Assembly: GCF_000150275.1 (NCBI RefSeq)
Contig: NW_002060944.1
Location: forward strand, 9,565,266 to 9,629,265
Direction: 5' to 3'
DNA length: 64,000 bases
Source of the DNA: Trichoplax adhaerens
Taxonomy: Eukaryota; Placozoa; Uniplacotomia; Trichoplacea; Trichoplacidae
In this document: positions 25,301-40,300 of the stretch, one piece after another
Numbering within the stretch: the stretch's first letter is position 1
Layout of the letters: the number at the start of each line of letters is the position of its first letter
Position numbers and translations under genes: made by a program
The notes under the pieces: model-generated
What the model saw: the letters and a program-made list of their open reading frames with translations, nothing else
Told to the model about the DNA's origin: nothing
Database searches by the model: none

Positions 25301-28300
25301 CATTACATCGTAATATAATGTCTTTGAATTGCATTGTAAAATATTATGGTAAACGTGAAAAGTAATCCAGTCGGCTTAAAGCTAATTTTATCGGTGCTAG
25401 ATTAGCATTATTGATACTTTCAGTCTTAAAAAGTTACGTCTTGCTGTAAATTATTATATGGACACGAAAGGACAGGCTACTCATATATGTGAACTCTAAG
25501 GGAGAGGCTAACTTATTCTGTAATACCCTAGAACCACAGACTGTGAGAGTAAATAAGTACCTAGTCGTTCGAGTATCTTGTTTTAAAAGATGTTTAGCTA
25601 ATCGGTAATATACACGTGTATTAAATAATTATCGTATGATATATGATCCTAGCATGAATGTTAACCTTACAAACTAAGTGTTGTAACAACTGAAGTTAGA
25701 TACGATAGTTAAGGATTATCTTATTTATATAATTTTTTTACATTAGATAGAATACTTATAGCAATGCAAGTGTTATTTGTATTTGTGTATTATATCTCAG
25801 CAAAGAATACAGAATAAGAATAATATCGAAAATTGAGAAGTTTCTTTATCTTTTAGGTACTTAAATACAAATAGGATAGAAAAGATCGACGACGCAGCAT
25901 TTATGGATTTGCAGAACTTACGAATACTGTAAGTTATTGCTATTTAGGTGCGATAGAGCTCTAATTAGCCTCTATGGCATTACAATTTGAAGAAAGTCTT
26001 CTAATGAAATTAGATAATATTGATATGAAAGTTTTTAGAGTTCACCGAGTTCAAACGAATACCTATTAGTAGCTTAAATGATGCATTCACATTAATATCT
26101 AAATCATTATGATGTTCAAAATTAATATCGAATTTGAAAAGATTTGAAACATAATTACTTAGATTCCAAATCTATAACATTAGCAGTTTAATGAGGAACT
26201 GCTAAATATAGCTATCTGTTTGAAGATTCCGTTTTAGTTCGTTAGTCGGTTAGATAGTCAACTAGTTTTTCAATTGATATTTAATTGTAAAGACTATAAT
26301 CTTGGGTGCCAAGATTCCTTCAGTAATAAATGATAGTAAATCTCTGACTATCTCGTCTGCATTAACTGTGACGCTATAATTATACCATAGTATTCGGTCG
26401 TTGGAACTGAATTATTTGGTGATATAGCTAATCTCGCCTCTTTAAGTTAGTAAGTGGCGTTCTCCGCAAGGGTTGGCGTGTGTAGACTACTTTGTCACTA
26501 GTGGTGTGTGACTCTGTTTTATCAACTATTCAATAATTGCAATGTTATTACTATATTAGCGTATAGACGGTTCTGATATTATATTACAGACTGTGCAACT
26601 AATCTTAGCTAAAATTAAGCGAATATAAGAAATAAAATGAGCTAATTTTACTGCAGTATCATGAGACGATACTATCTAGGATGCTTATCATTTCTAGAAA
26701 TTCCGTATAAAATCTTTAAATATATTCAAGCTTTTATGCAATATGAAAGCGTAACGATTGAAAGTTATATTTATTTAAATCTGTAAAGATCTACAAGTTA
26801 TTTCGTAGTATTGTAGATAACAACAAAATTAAGACGCTTATCTTTATCAGTAAAGCATTTTCCAATACTGTACTCCTTATACCACTAAAATGAATTTACT
26901 AGTATACTCTAATTGGACTAAAACAGTTTATTAAAACACATAATTGCTGACAGAATGATGCTCATCATTCGGTTATCACACGGTGTTTAATAGTACAATA
27001 ACAATCTTAACTCTGATTCTTTCTGTATCGATTTCGTATCATTTGAAAATGACTTGAAATAAATTTCTTTTAGCGGACTGAAAGACAATAAGATAGAAAG
27101 AATTTCAGATAGAGTTTTCTCGAAATTACATCTTTTAGAGTGGCTGTAAGTTACCTACGAATTCCCAAAGAATACTTAATTAATAATATATACTTGGTTC
27201 TTTTGAAATTGACGAAATTACCTCGTATTCATCCGTAGTAGATGACTGATTCAAATATTTTTGTATCATTTTATTTTACAGTTCGTTGGAAAAGAATTTA
27301 TTAAATGATTTAACTTCTCCCAAAATATTTGAAGGATTGTCGAACTTGGAATATTTGTAAGCTATGCAATCGAATACTACAAATAAAAATTGACAAATGA
27401 ACAGTGCAGTAGTATTTAAAATCCATTTAGATATAAATTAATAATAAATATGCTTACTGCACCTACTGCATTTCGTTGACAATTGCATAAAAATTATACA
27501 TGAAAACAGTATCAATTGAATGATTGAAGATGAAAATTAAACGTAGCAGGAAATTGATATACGACTGATTATTTGCATAGGTATTTAGAAAGTAATAGAT
27601 TGGTAAAAATAGAAGATGGAGTTTTTGCGAGCTTGCCTAGATTAGCTAAACTGTAAGTTTTCGTGGAATACTGTAAACTTACCTACTTTATTCTATCTAA
27701 TTTCTTGTAAATGATAGTTGAGAAAACTATACTTTGAAAGCATGACCTTATAATAGTCATTTTTAAGTGACTTGCAGCTATATTTTGTTAAAAGATCTTC
27801 TAAGACTTAGTTTTCTTACTAATAACTTATACAGGGTGATGTACGAAAATTTATTGAGCTCTTTATCAGCAGGAATGTTTCAAGGATTATCTAGCTTGAC
27901 AAATTTGTAAGCTAAATAGAGATATTTAGCTAATGCATAAACTCTTTGACTATATTTTTTATTATAAATAGATTCCATATGCTAATGATAAGTTCTAGAT
28001 TATTCCATTTTACAATTATTTTCTCTAACTTAGTTGAATATTATTCACTATATGATATTTAATGTAATTTAGCCTAAATACGTATGTTATGCGCTATAAC
28101 TGAGAAATCATACTAAGTGAGGGTATCTCGTGGTTTAGTGGAGTATTCCATGACAAAGTAAAAATAGGATAGTTAGACAACATATAAATTCCAAGAGGCT
28201 TAATTATTACACAACTTATAGCGATAAAATAAATAAGAACACTTTCTTCAATACATTAGAGACATAGAAAAAAATAACATAGAAAAAATTGAGGATGGGG

Positions 28301-31300
28301 CTTTTGCAGACTTAAATCAATTAGAAACGCTGTAAGTTTTCATAAGACAACATTCTCATTCGATCATCGCTCTGTTGTAATGTAATATTTCTATTTAAAT
28401 ATATGAGATAGTAAATTGCGTAATTTAAATTGCTTTTGGTTCTTCTGAAAATATCATAGGATTTGAACACTGTTATTTAGTTGTATACTACTTTTACAGG
28501 AGCTTAAGTGAAAATTTATTGAATACTTTAACTTCTAAAAGAACTTTCGAAGGATTAATAAATTTGGAAAATCTGTAAGTAACGAAAACTACTGATAATT
28601 ATTTGTGATAATCATTAGATTAGACTGTTAAAGGTTGATGCCGAATAAGCTATTGATATGGATGGACAATTTAACTATTAATTATTAGTAAACTTAACGG
28701 TTCACATTTTATCAGACTACTCGTATGATAAAGTGGATATCATATACGGTATATGTATTGCTATGGAGAGCTAAATTGTAATTTCGAATATTGCTTGCAA
28801 AATCGATTATATGAACAGCATGAATTGTATTTTAGCATTTCCATGCTATAATTACTACTATTTCACATTGCTTTTATTATTTAAATATAGTAATACCATT
28901 TTTTGTATCATACTATTAATCACTTAATTATTATTTACTGTAATATAAGTCTTGCTGATAACATCTTCAATGAGATATTTTGTGTATTAATAAAAGTATG
29001 ATACAATTCCGAGGTTAAACAGCATAGATGTAGTTATAGTTCTGGAACAATAGCTTGATCGTTTGATTAGATATAAGAAAGAATATAACAAAAAAATTTT
29101 GTGCTTTTAATGCAATGACTGGGTTTAATCATTTTTTATTCTATTTGATTGCTTCAGACACCTAAGAAATAATAGAATATCTTTAATTGTAAATGGGGTT
29201 TTCGAACCACTTAGCAAATTATCAAACTTGTAAGTTTTAATAAATCAAATGCATTGATTTAAAGCTCTATTTAATCGGCTTTTTTGTGAGTTTTATTTCT
29301 AATTTTACTACCATAAGGTATTGTACATTATTACGATATTATAATCATTAACCTAAGCAGTTACAATTTACACTACAATATTGCTGTAGTGATATAAATA
29401 TCAAATCGTAAATTTAAATGCAATATTAGTAACTATAGTTAAAGCTCTTGCCCAGTACGTCCTGTTTAGTATTAGGTAACTAATTGACATCATTAACCAC
29501 ACATAGGATATCATAATAAGCTACTAGGCACAGCTATAGAACAGATAATAATAATAATAATATACTAACTATATGATTACGAAAATAATATTTCTAATAA
29601 TATAATAATACTTATGCACAAGACAGATTTCCATAGCTTCATTAATAAAAATAGTTAAACAGGCTAACTACATGCTCAAACGATACCTGCTTCAGTTGCT
29701 TTTATACACTACATATATTACGAATCAAATAGAATACTGACTAATCCCAACCGGCACCATGTTAGCTAATAGATACGGATAATTGGACAATTTATGTTTT
29801 AAGATGTTTCGTAATATTCTCAACTATCAAAAATGATTTATCCGTATGAATGGCTATTTAGGAATTTTCATGAAACATTAAAATGTTTTTTTATTAGACT
29901 TAATAAAGTAAAAAGGTCAAAATATACTTATACGCTGATATTTTTTCGTTTATACTCCATAATTTATTAATCTGCGATTATAAAGTATAGATAGTTTGGT
30001 TATTTGATGATTAGAAATATAAAATCTTCTTTAAATCTAATACATTCTATTTGATATCATTGATTTATTTATAGACAATTATCCAAAAACGAAATTCATA
30101 ACCTGCGAAATATTAGCTTTATGGGTCTTAATCGGTTAACCACTTTGTAAGCTTGATTTATAAACATCTATAAAGGACTAGCAGATTAAAATTTTCGTTT
30201 TGACTGACTCCATTCTGTTTTAGTTCGAATAAAGCTGTAAATATATTTAAATTGTTAGGTCACTATCGCGAAACAGAATAGCTGCAATACCCAGCGGAGT
30301 ATTTAGAAATATTCCTAAATTAAGGACTATGTACGACGTTTAATTGGCTTCAATAGCTAACTTTATATCAGCAGCTACAATACACTTGTATCATTAATTT
30401 GCAATAGCTGCTTAAATTTTATAATACTTCAAATATGTAGGTATTAATTAATCGATTCTATGTATTGTATTCAGACGCTTATACGCAAATTTAATTGAAA
30501 GCGTTAGCCAAGGGGTATGGGATGGTCTACAATACTTGCACGATATGTAAGTAAATGTACCTTGAGAATTTTTATAGTAGGATCGGATATGAAGACACAA
30601 CCTAGGGTTTTATCCTAACTTATTCAAAGGCTATAAAACTAGAAATATTTTCTAAGTTTAATTATTGTAGAGAATACTATAATTTTCCGATATTCGTATA
30701 AAAAATTGTTATCACTTTGGAAAATGAGAATTGTAGTAATACTCGTATGTACATGCCTTCACGTCAACATTGCATGTTGATCAAGTTTTTTTATTAATTT
30801 GTGTAGTTATTATATATCCAATCGATATTGATGAATGCTTAGTAATGGAGCATTTCTAGAGTGTACAGTTTCTAATAATTATGGCTATCAAAAACTTAGC
30901 TTTCCTGGTAGTCTTTTTCATTAAAATAACTAAGAGCATCGGTTTCATACTTAAAAAAATAATAGAGAAATTCAAATCTAAATCTTTTTCCGGTTACACA
31001 GAGATTTAGCTAATAATATTATCAAAAATATCAGCGAAACGTACATTTCCAAAGTTAAAACAACAAAATCCATGTAAGTCTGCTTTCAATTATTGTACTT
31101 TATATAAATTCATGTTACAGTGTTTATAATTACGTGAAAATGGTAGTAAGCTAGGAACTAACGACGTTCCTGATATACGAGACTTTGCATTTTCCGAAAT
31201 GTCTGAGGTTCACACTCTGTGAGTTTATAATTTTAATTTCTTAAATACGGAAATTGAACCGAAATGACAAATTTCTTAATTTATTGATTGATTGCCTGAT

Positions 31301-34300
31301 GAAATTTATTTCAAACTCGTTGCTGTTTTCGATAGTGAACTGTATGGAAACAACCTAAAAGTTATCCGAACCTACTCTTTTCATGGATTACAAAGATTAC
31401 AGGGCTTGTAATGCAGTCAATTTTATTATATATCAATTTATTAAATTCAACTAATTTTTTCTTAAATGAGCAGTACTGCTAGGAGATTTCTTTAAATTAT
31501 AGCTGCAAATATATTTTTTTAGAAATATATATAAAGATAAAATATATGATTTCTTCTACATTAGGTACCTTTTCGATAATGAGATTTCACTCATAAAACC
31601 AGGATCATTTGCTAACCTAAACAATCTAAGATTTATGTAAGTAACGTACTTAGTAACTTCATGTTAGCATAAAATACGAGCAAGATATTTAATTAATATT
31701 AGCCGGTACATAACTTACTATTTTTACATTCGACTAAATTCGAATGGTTTCAAATGCATGCATTTATTTATACATACGTTGCTTTTCATGGATATGTAGT
31801 AATATTATTCTCAACGTTGTAGTGTAGAACAATAAATTGAGATTTCTTTAGCTAATATTTTCTATAATACCTGAGACTATTATTGTGTCAATACCTCGTG
31901 ATAGGACATATCGTAATCTGATTATTCTGTATTAGTCATCAGATGTCTATGTTCGTAAATAATGTTGTCTGTATTAAGGAGCAGTAGCTAAAACTAATCT
32001 CTTATTCAGTGAACAATTCCAAAGTTAATCGTACTAACTATGACTCATAAACTATTAAGAGTATATAAATGCAGTATATCGTGTAATAAAGTGGATTCTT
32101 AAACTTAGTGTTTAACGTAAAATACGACTGATCTAAGTCTTTAAGTGGTCTGTTAGTAGAGTAAAAGTGTTTCTGATAGTGTAGATATCGTTCCTTGATA
32201 CGTAGATCAAGGAATTGACTTATTGATCGTTGTCACAAATCAACTTCGTGACAAGTATAACGTAAAACAAATCTCTAAATTACTATAGTCTCCGGGATTC
32301 AGTATCCCTACTTACAAGAATTTAGACGCCTTTGATTCTACGTTAAAACAACTATACAATTGAGAACTGCTTTATTCAACTATCTGACGGGTTTATATAC
32401 CCTTCTACAGCAGCTAACATTCACAAGTCATCTTATAATAATACTTGGGTGAGAACATCTTCTAACTAGTTTTTCACAGTCGGACTACAATAGTCCATTC
32501 ACAGAATCATTTCAGCACACATTACAGCACAGCAATAAATTTACTGTAACACATTTATAATTAGAGTAATTCCTATTGTAAGTAACTAGTTGTATATAAT
32601 ATCACTATACTATATTAACCAAATTTAGATAGCTATTTCTTCACGGTAGTTCGTACCGTGACAATCGTACATTACGTTATCTTGCTGCAAAGCTGTTTGT
32701 GACAATACCATAATCATATATGCTGTATAGATAATCTCAATTTATTACCAAAGTATCTATGCACTTATGTTAGACAGATCTTGTTATGCAATTCAAGCTA
32801 AATTTTAGCTAAACATAATTTGACTACAATATTGGTACAAAGCGTACAGAAAAAACCTACAGTACAGTGTAATTACAGTATATATTTATACCTTAATGTT
32901 ATTGTACTATTCGATAAGGCCGTTATCAAAGTTAATAATTTTTTGATATCAATTTACGATGCAATGAAGATTAAGGCAGATACTAATAGTACCCACAAAC
33001 GAAAAGATTACAACTAAAGAAATAATATTTTGTCATCCTATGTATAATAGTGATATATCCCGAAATAAACTGCTCTCTATCAGTAATCGTATCTTTAGCA
33101 ACTTGCCATTATTGTCAGAGCTGTAAGTCTCATTTTATGACGTGGAATGCGCTTCATGTGGAAGTATTTATTGATAGGTCAAATTTGTTCAAATTTCAAC
33201 ATTTTAGATTAATTCCCGATAATTATATTGGCCATATTAGCTCAGCAGCTTTTGTCGGATCTCCGTTACTAAGCAGAATGTAAGAAAAAATTTACAATTA
33301 CACAAATTTTATTAAATTTTAGAAGAACTTTAGAAAGATTCTGATATGAAATTTTCCATGAAATTTTTTGAAGAGAATTATCAGGGAATGGAGTTGCACA
33401 AGTTTCTGACACCACATTTTCTTATGTTGCCAATTTAAAGAAGTTGTTAGTAATGAAACAGTTTAAAGTATTATAGATCGTAATAATTGTAATTAATATT
33501 TTGGAGTATTGATTACATAAGTTTTTGTATGTTTTCATATCCAGGGAGATTAGAGTTTGCTCTTTTAATAAAATTGGAACATACTTATTCTTAAACAACA
33601 CTAAAATAGAATCTTTGTAAGTGGAAAATAATAATTTGAGAAATATTAATTTTTCTAGATCATGCATTAATTACAGATCTTATTATCATGAAAATGAAAT
33701 CTAAAATTATGAAATGATTTATTATTCTTAAGAGATCTTAGTAGCTGCAAAATTACAGTGTTGTTCTCTGGTGCTTTTTCTAACTGTGATATTATGAAAA
33801 TAATGTAAGACCACATTTTCTTAATTCTAAAAATATAAATTTAAATGGTATATATCGTAAATTATCATGAATTGGCAATAATATTATCAGTCTTACTTTA
33901 AGAATTAAAAAAATTCAGTCAATTAAAGTTACAAAAAACTACATGCTTCTATCCTAGCTATCGAATAATACCCATATTTAGGCAAAAACAATTAGAAATT
34001 GCAAAAAACTTAAAAATATTAAAGCAATATCCATGTTATGATATATAGCTAATTTACTGTTAGAATTTTGAAGTATTAAGATTATTTTCTATCTGTTAAA
34101 TCACAGAAATTTGTCTTCTACCTTCATACGCGTCTTGCCACCCTATATATTTGGTTCCCAAAAGCAAATGACTTTGGAAAGACTGTAAGTATGTCATTTT
34201 TTAAATTTCAGCGATTGCGAAAAATCACGTAACAAATTCATAAAGGCAGCGCAACAAAGATTTATCGTATTTTTATTTCTGACTTACATGAATCCATGCA

Positions 34301-37300
34301 TACTTTACGATCATATTGAAAAAATTGCTTAGAAAATAGCTATTTTGAATCGGTTGTATTCTCTTGAGATATTCTAGTACCACAATAAAATACAAGCGAC
34401 TAAATATAAAACTATTCATGATCTAGGTATTTCAATGGCAGCTTGATAGATACCATAGACGAAATGGCCTTTTACGGACTTTATAGTTTGAAAATTCTGT
34501 AATTTTAAGTTCTATCGTAGTAACTTTGAAATTCTTAATCATTCATTCATTGAAATAACCAATATTTCAAAAATATCTTATGAACTAATGTATTTTAACA
34601 ATATATTTTAGAAAATTAAATTCAAATAACATCCGATATTTGAATTTCAACACCTTTGAATCTCTTATTAGCTTGGACGAATTGTAAGTAAAAAATTGCC
34701 TAATGTTCATCATAAAAAATAAGAGCTATAACGACTTTATCCTAGATTGTTCTACTTTTAATGATCAACAATAACCGATTAAATTTTCATCATTGAAATC
34801 AGATTTAATCAAAAACTAACATGCTCAATATCATACAATTAACTGATTAGCATATTAGCTGCTGCTTTCTAATAAAAGTCACTAATAAAAAGTTATATAT
34901 ATATATGTAAATTGCTACTGCAACTTATGAGTAGTTGCTTCACGCCAGTATTGCGCTGAAATAATTATAACTATAAGAATTTAATATCGATTTCAGCTAA
35001 GACGATAAAGCTATAAATACCCGTTAAAAATAAATACATTCATACGATATTGCAGTACCTCTCTGTTTTACTATATTTTAAGTGAGTCTAGGTTCATTTA
35101 TTATGCAATATTCTACATGAAATAAAATTTAGACATAAATTGTATACTCTAACATCAGAAAAATCACCTTATAATAGTAGCTTGTGAAAGTGGCTGTATT
35201 ACAGTGAATCACAAATTTTAAATCATGATGAGAACTATTCCATTTATAAGTCAGCATTCCATTCCTATGGATATGTTGCCATTAACTGTTGACTAATGTA
35301 TCACACTGTGCAAGTCATTGTAAAATTAGATGCGATAATTTAAGAAGCCAATATTAAATCATTTATCTCATAGATAATATTAATAATTCTAGAAATCTTA
35401 ATCAAAACAAGATTAAATATTTGGAAAACTATGGGTTCAATCATCTTGTGTCTCTGAAAAAGCTGTAAGTAGCGATTCTTCGCCTCATTATGCTTACAGA
35501 AAGCTTTAGTGAAGTACCGTTCTTACTTTGATATCAAATTATTTGCAAATATTTGTTGTACTGTCTAAAATCAGTTATAATAAGATCACAATAACGGGGA
35601 GAGAATGTAAATACATTCTCTATCACACTAGTGCGGCCTTTTTAATAATATTATGGTAAAGAATTGATTATTGAAACTACTATATCATAAATAAGAAAAT
35701 GTAGAAAATATTGATTGCTTGATTGCTTCTATTTCAATATAGGTACTTAACTTCTAATGAAATCGATGGAATTGATGAAGAAGCATTTACTGGCTTGGAT
35801 GCACTAACTAATTTGTATGAACGCCATAAACAAACCCAAAGTGAATTATATTTATTTGGATTCACACGAGAGGAAATTGATTTTACTTGATATAATTTAG
35901 AACTTAGTAATAATAAATTCGATCTTTGTATGCAAATGCTAAATTTGGAATATTTAATTTTTTAAATGCTGGGTAGACACATCAATAATAACTATCTCAC
36001 CTCCCTAAATCGGACTATCTTTCATAGACTATTAAGTTTAACATACTTGTAGGTATTAAATCTGATATTGTAAGTTTGGACATGACAGCTTATGAATTTA
36101 CTTCGTTTTTGATAGCGTATTGTTTAAATGAACATAATCAATGCATTAAATTGAAAAAATACCTTTAAAATAAAGGAGCTGAATGTATTTATTGGAAACG
36201 ACATTAGATATTTATTTACTTTCGCTTATCACTAATTTGTATTTTTGATGGATCAATATATTGTAGATTAATGGATGAGAACCAATTAAAAGTAATTCAG
36301 GATTTTCAATTTGCTAATTTATCGACATTAGAATTTCTGTGAGTTTTTATTGTACTATTCAACCATGCAATACAAAAGATGGTCATAGGAAAACAGTTTT
36401 GTTCATCTAACATTATTTTTTGTAAACATTAGGTATTTAAGATCTAACAGAATCGAATTTATCCAACCTGATGCCTTTTACGGCTTGAATAATATGAAAG
36501 AAATGTGAGAAATTAGACAAGCTTTTAAATAGATTTACCGACGTTGAAACTGAATTACGATTTAATTCTTCTATTGACTTTTATTACCCTAGACGGCTCG
36601 ATGGAAATCTTCTATATCAAGTAGCTGATCTACCTTTGGGTATCTTTAAAATTCTTCAGCATGTGTAAGAAGTTATGGAATTACAGCCATTAATGTATTA
36701 ATTATATTAATCGAACAAATTAGCAAAATCATATAATACACATAATTCTATTATCACAACTTATATCATCGTCAATTTGCTAGTGGATTATCAAAAAATA
36801 AAATGCGACGGCTCAGCATGGCATGCTTATCTAATATTACATATGATATTTACAAAATGTAAGTCAGTACGATCTCGTAATGTCAATCACGACTAGCATT
36901 AGATCGGAATGCTATGATTTTAATTATGCACTGTATAGCACGCTAAGAAAATTTTATAAACAGCCCTAATTACAATAGGAATGCTTGTTATCCAAAAGTA
37001 AGAACATTTAATATCTGTATCTATCATTCTTGGAATTAGAGATTTATCAAACAATCTATTGGAAGAGTTCCAAATTCCTAGATGCTTTCAATGCCTGCGA
37101 CATATGTAATTTTATGACTATTTATATATTATAAATCAGTTTAATTCCTCTTAAACTAATTAAATTTGATGTATTATTATCGACCGATGAATACCTATAC
37201 TTAGCTGATTTACCTGATTATCGAATATTACTTAGGCGCTACGCAGAAATTTAACTGAAGTAATCTCTTTTTTAGTAATATCTTTAATAACAGGTTTGCC

Positions 37301-40300
37301 AGTGATAAAAGTTTATCGTTCCGCAACATTGACTGCGTTTCATCTATGTAAGTCGATTAGATATAATCGAAATCAATGGTAATAATGGTTTTTTATGCAA
37401 ATATGTATATTGACAGGTTCATTATACGCATAAATAGCAATTGGTGTTTGAAAGCAAATCATTAATTTCCTTGTTCAGCGTTTCATTTACAGTCACAGTT
37501 ATAATATGTAAAAAATAGATATTAGCAGTGTATTGACATCATCATAACAAACAAAGTGTTGATTTACCTTAACGTTAGGATATTGTAATAGTGCAGTAGT
37601 AGCTTATATGAATAATATCCATATTTGTAGTGCTATGTAAGATAAGTAATGCTATTACGTGAATATTATTTTTGATATTTTATTAAATATTTAATATTGA
37701 TTGTGATTATGTTTAGATAGTAGTAAGATGATTCTAGTTCTAGCTAATGATTATTGAATTAGACAACATACATGCTTAGGTTAGGATTAGGCATGAGTAA
37801 GAGATTAAAATATTTACTGATAGAAAAGCTATATAAGGAGCATCTCAGTTGGAGATGTCTCTCCTAGCTGGGTATAATAATAATACTGTTGTTGTTTACA
37901 AATAAGACGGTTCCTATATAAACCGGAACGTTTGCCTTGAATTCTGTGATAAAAAGTTGTAGATGTGTCTATGCTAATAAAAGTTTTTTTTAAGGTACTT
38001 CGCTCTGAGTGTTTAACGTTTAGTAAAAGGGCGTTTAAGTCAGTAGTTAATTATAGACTTTTATTGTATATTTCCTTGTTGCAGAGTTGAAATTGTGACA
38101 GCGTTTAATTTAAAAACTATAGCCATGGCCTAGAGTACCAGACTTTTGTCATCTCATTTCTTGATAATACGTTTATAAAATCTATTTCGATATATTGATC
38201 TTGACATTAATGAGAATAAACAGTGCATAGTTAAATAGTACATAACATAATCCTAATTAATTTATAGTAAGTTCAATACGAGATTTTTCTTTTACTCTCA
38301 TGCCAATGCAACTAGCTTTATATTCAATTAAAATTTTTAATTTAATCCTCAGTTAAACGTTGCTTTTATATTGCAGCGACATCAGCCAAAACAGAATTAC
38401 TAAGTTGCAAACCGATATTTTCTCTTCATTGCAAGACCCAACTATTCTCTCAGCTCTGTATGCACGCACTTTATTACTATATATTCATCGTACCTTGCAA
38501 CTCCTGCCTGTTCTTAATTTACTTTGTGGCTTATGATGATAGAAATATTTCCAATAATCGTCTAGAAAATATCGAACCCGACTTATTTAATTCGATTTCA
38601 AGCTTAAAAGAATTGTAAGTAGCAACAGATAAAGAAAGCAAAGCACTACTAGTACCTATAATGAATTGATTCTAGCCCAGTAGTAAGAGCGATCTTCTTA
38701 CTGTGCTTAAAAATCTACTTAATGACTGTTAGCAAGTTATTATGAATGAACCTCTTTTCTGAATTAGTCAAAATTGTTGTCTAATGGCAAGTATTATTAA
38801 TGGAATGCTGTAATTGCTATTTAAATCGTAACATTTACAAATATTGGCTTTTACTTCTTAAAATACATTCAATGAACATGCACTGTATAGTAACGTTTGC
38901 TATAAATAAAGTTATACCCTAATTTACTGTACATTATAGAAACGAAAGTTACTAAAGCTTTTATAAAATTTATTTTTCATTGTTTGATCAGGATAATTCA
39001 TAACAATCGTATTGATAAACTGGAATTTGTGAAACCGTTGCGTTACCTGAAAATACTGTAAGTTTGTGTTAATACTAATTGCAGTTACCAACATTAATTG
39101 AAATTGGTATTTGTATGCTCTTGTAGGATATTATCAGTGACGCTATAACTATAATATAGTATTCGAATGTTAGAACCGATCTATTTGTTCATATAGCTAA
39201 TCATGTCTCAGTAGTATTGTTCGTCCAAAAAAACTTACGAAATTAAATTAAACTGCCAACGACTGAAGTCCAAACAAAATAAACTAGGGAAAAACACCAG
39301 TTTATTATAACTTTAACAACAATCTTAGCGAAACTTCTCAAATGAGCAACTAAATACGGGCAGAACTACTACCACAACCAACCAAACCATCAATTAATGA
39401 GATGACTCATGATTATCCTAAGCTTTTCTTATCTTCTCACTAACTTACCGAACTATGCCATTTTTTATATGTTACGCAGAGCAGTTGGTGGTATTCGACT
39501 GTCCAACTATCATTCTAAAGTACTCCAAATTAAGCTAGTAATCAAACACACAAGATAAGATAAATTGTACCCTAGACTCCCGAAAATTACTAAATTAATA
39601 CTAAATATAGTTTAGCTTGAAACTGCACATTTCTGCAATATACACTATGACAAAATAGCAATCCGAGATCAAGTGCTTTAGGTTCATACTGTATGAAATT
39701 ACAAAGTAACATCAACTTTTACCGTAATTAATGATCAAAATTAGCACACATATATTATATTAACTAAATACATCGCTTGAATTACAAAATTATAATATAT
39801 GTTTCTTAACAAAAATTATGCTACGGATTATATTAACTTCTAACCTGAATACAGCAGTCGAGTTTACAATATAACAAGATACTTAATAAAATCTACTATT
39901 ATAATCAACCAAATAATTCATATTTTTAAAGCAAGAATACTTATTATGATACAAAAACTAAGCTAGAATAGTTAAAATACAAGAACTTGAAGGAAAATTC
40001 TAAAAGTTGACCTTTCTTACATCTCTAAGTCAGTAAGAGGTAGTTTGTATTAGCATTGGCGTTTGTAGACTTGATTTCACTAATGGTATCTGAAATCGTG
40101 CATACACAATAGCTGGATTTCGGGCTTTAGCCGTAACGGCTATTCATGTATATTTGAAACTCGATTCGTGGCATTCTTTCATTTTAAATAAATCATTCAA
40201 ATTACTCGTATTGGTTTAATTATAATTAAAATATGATACTATAATATGAAATATGTTTAGATCAGCTTCCAAAAATCGGATAAGGAACTTGAAAATTGGC

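Noticed and set aside
33050-33667. Open frames at 33050-33283 (plus) and 33422-33667 (minus)
   Set aside because: The first is read-through of two LRR exons and the intron between them; the second is antisense to exons 33374-33616.
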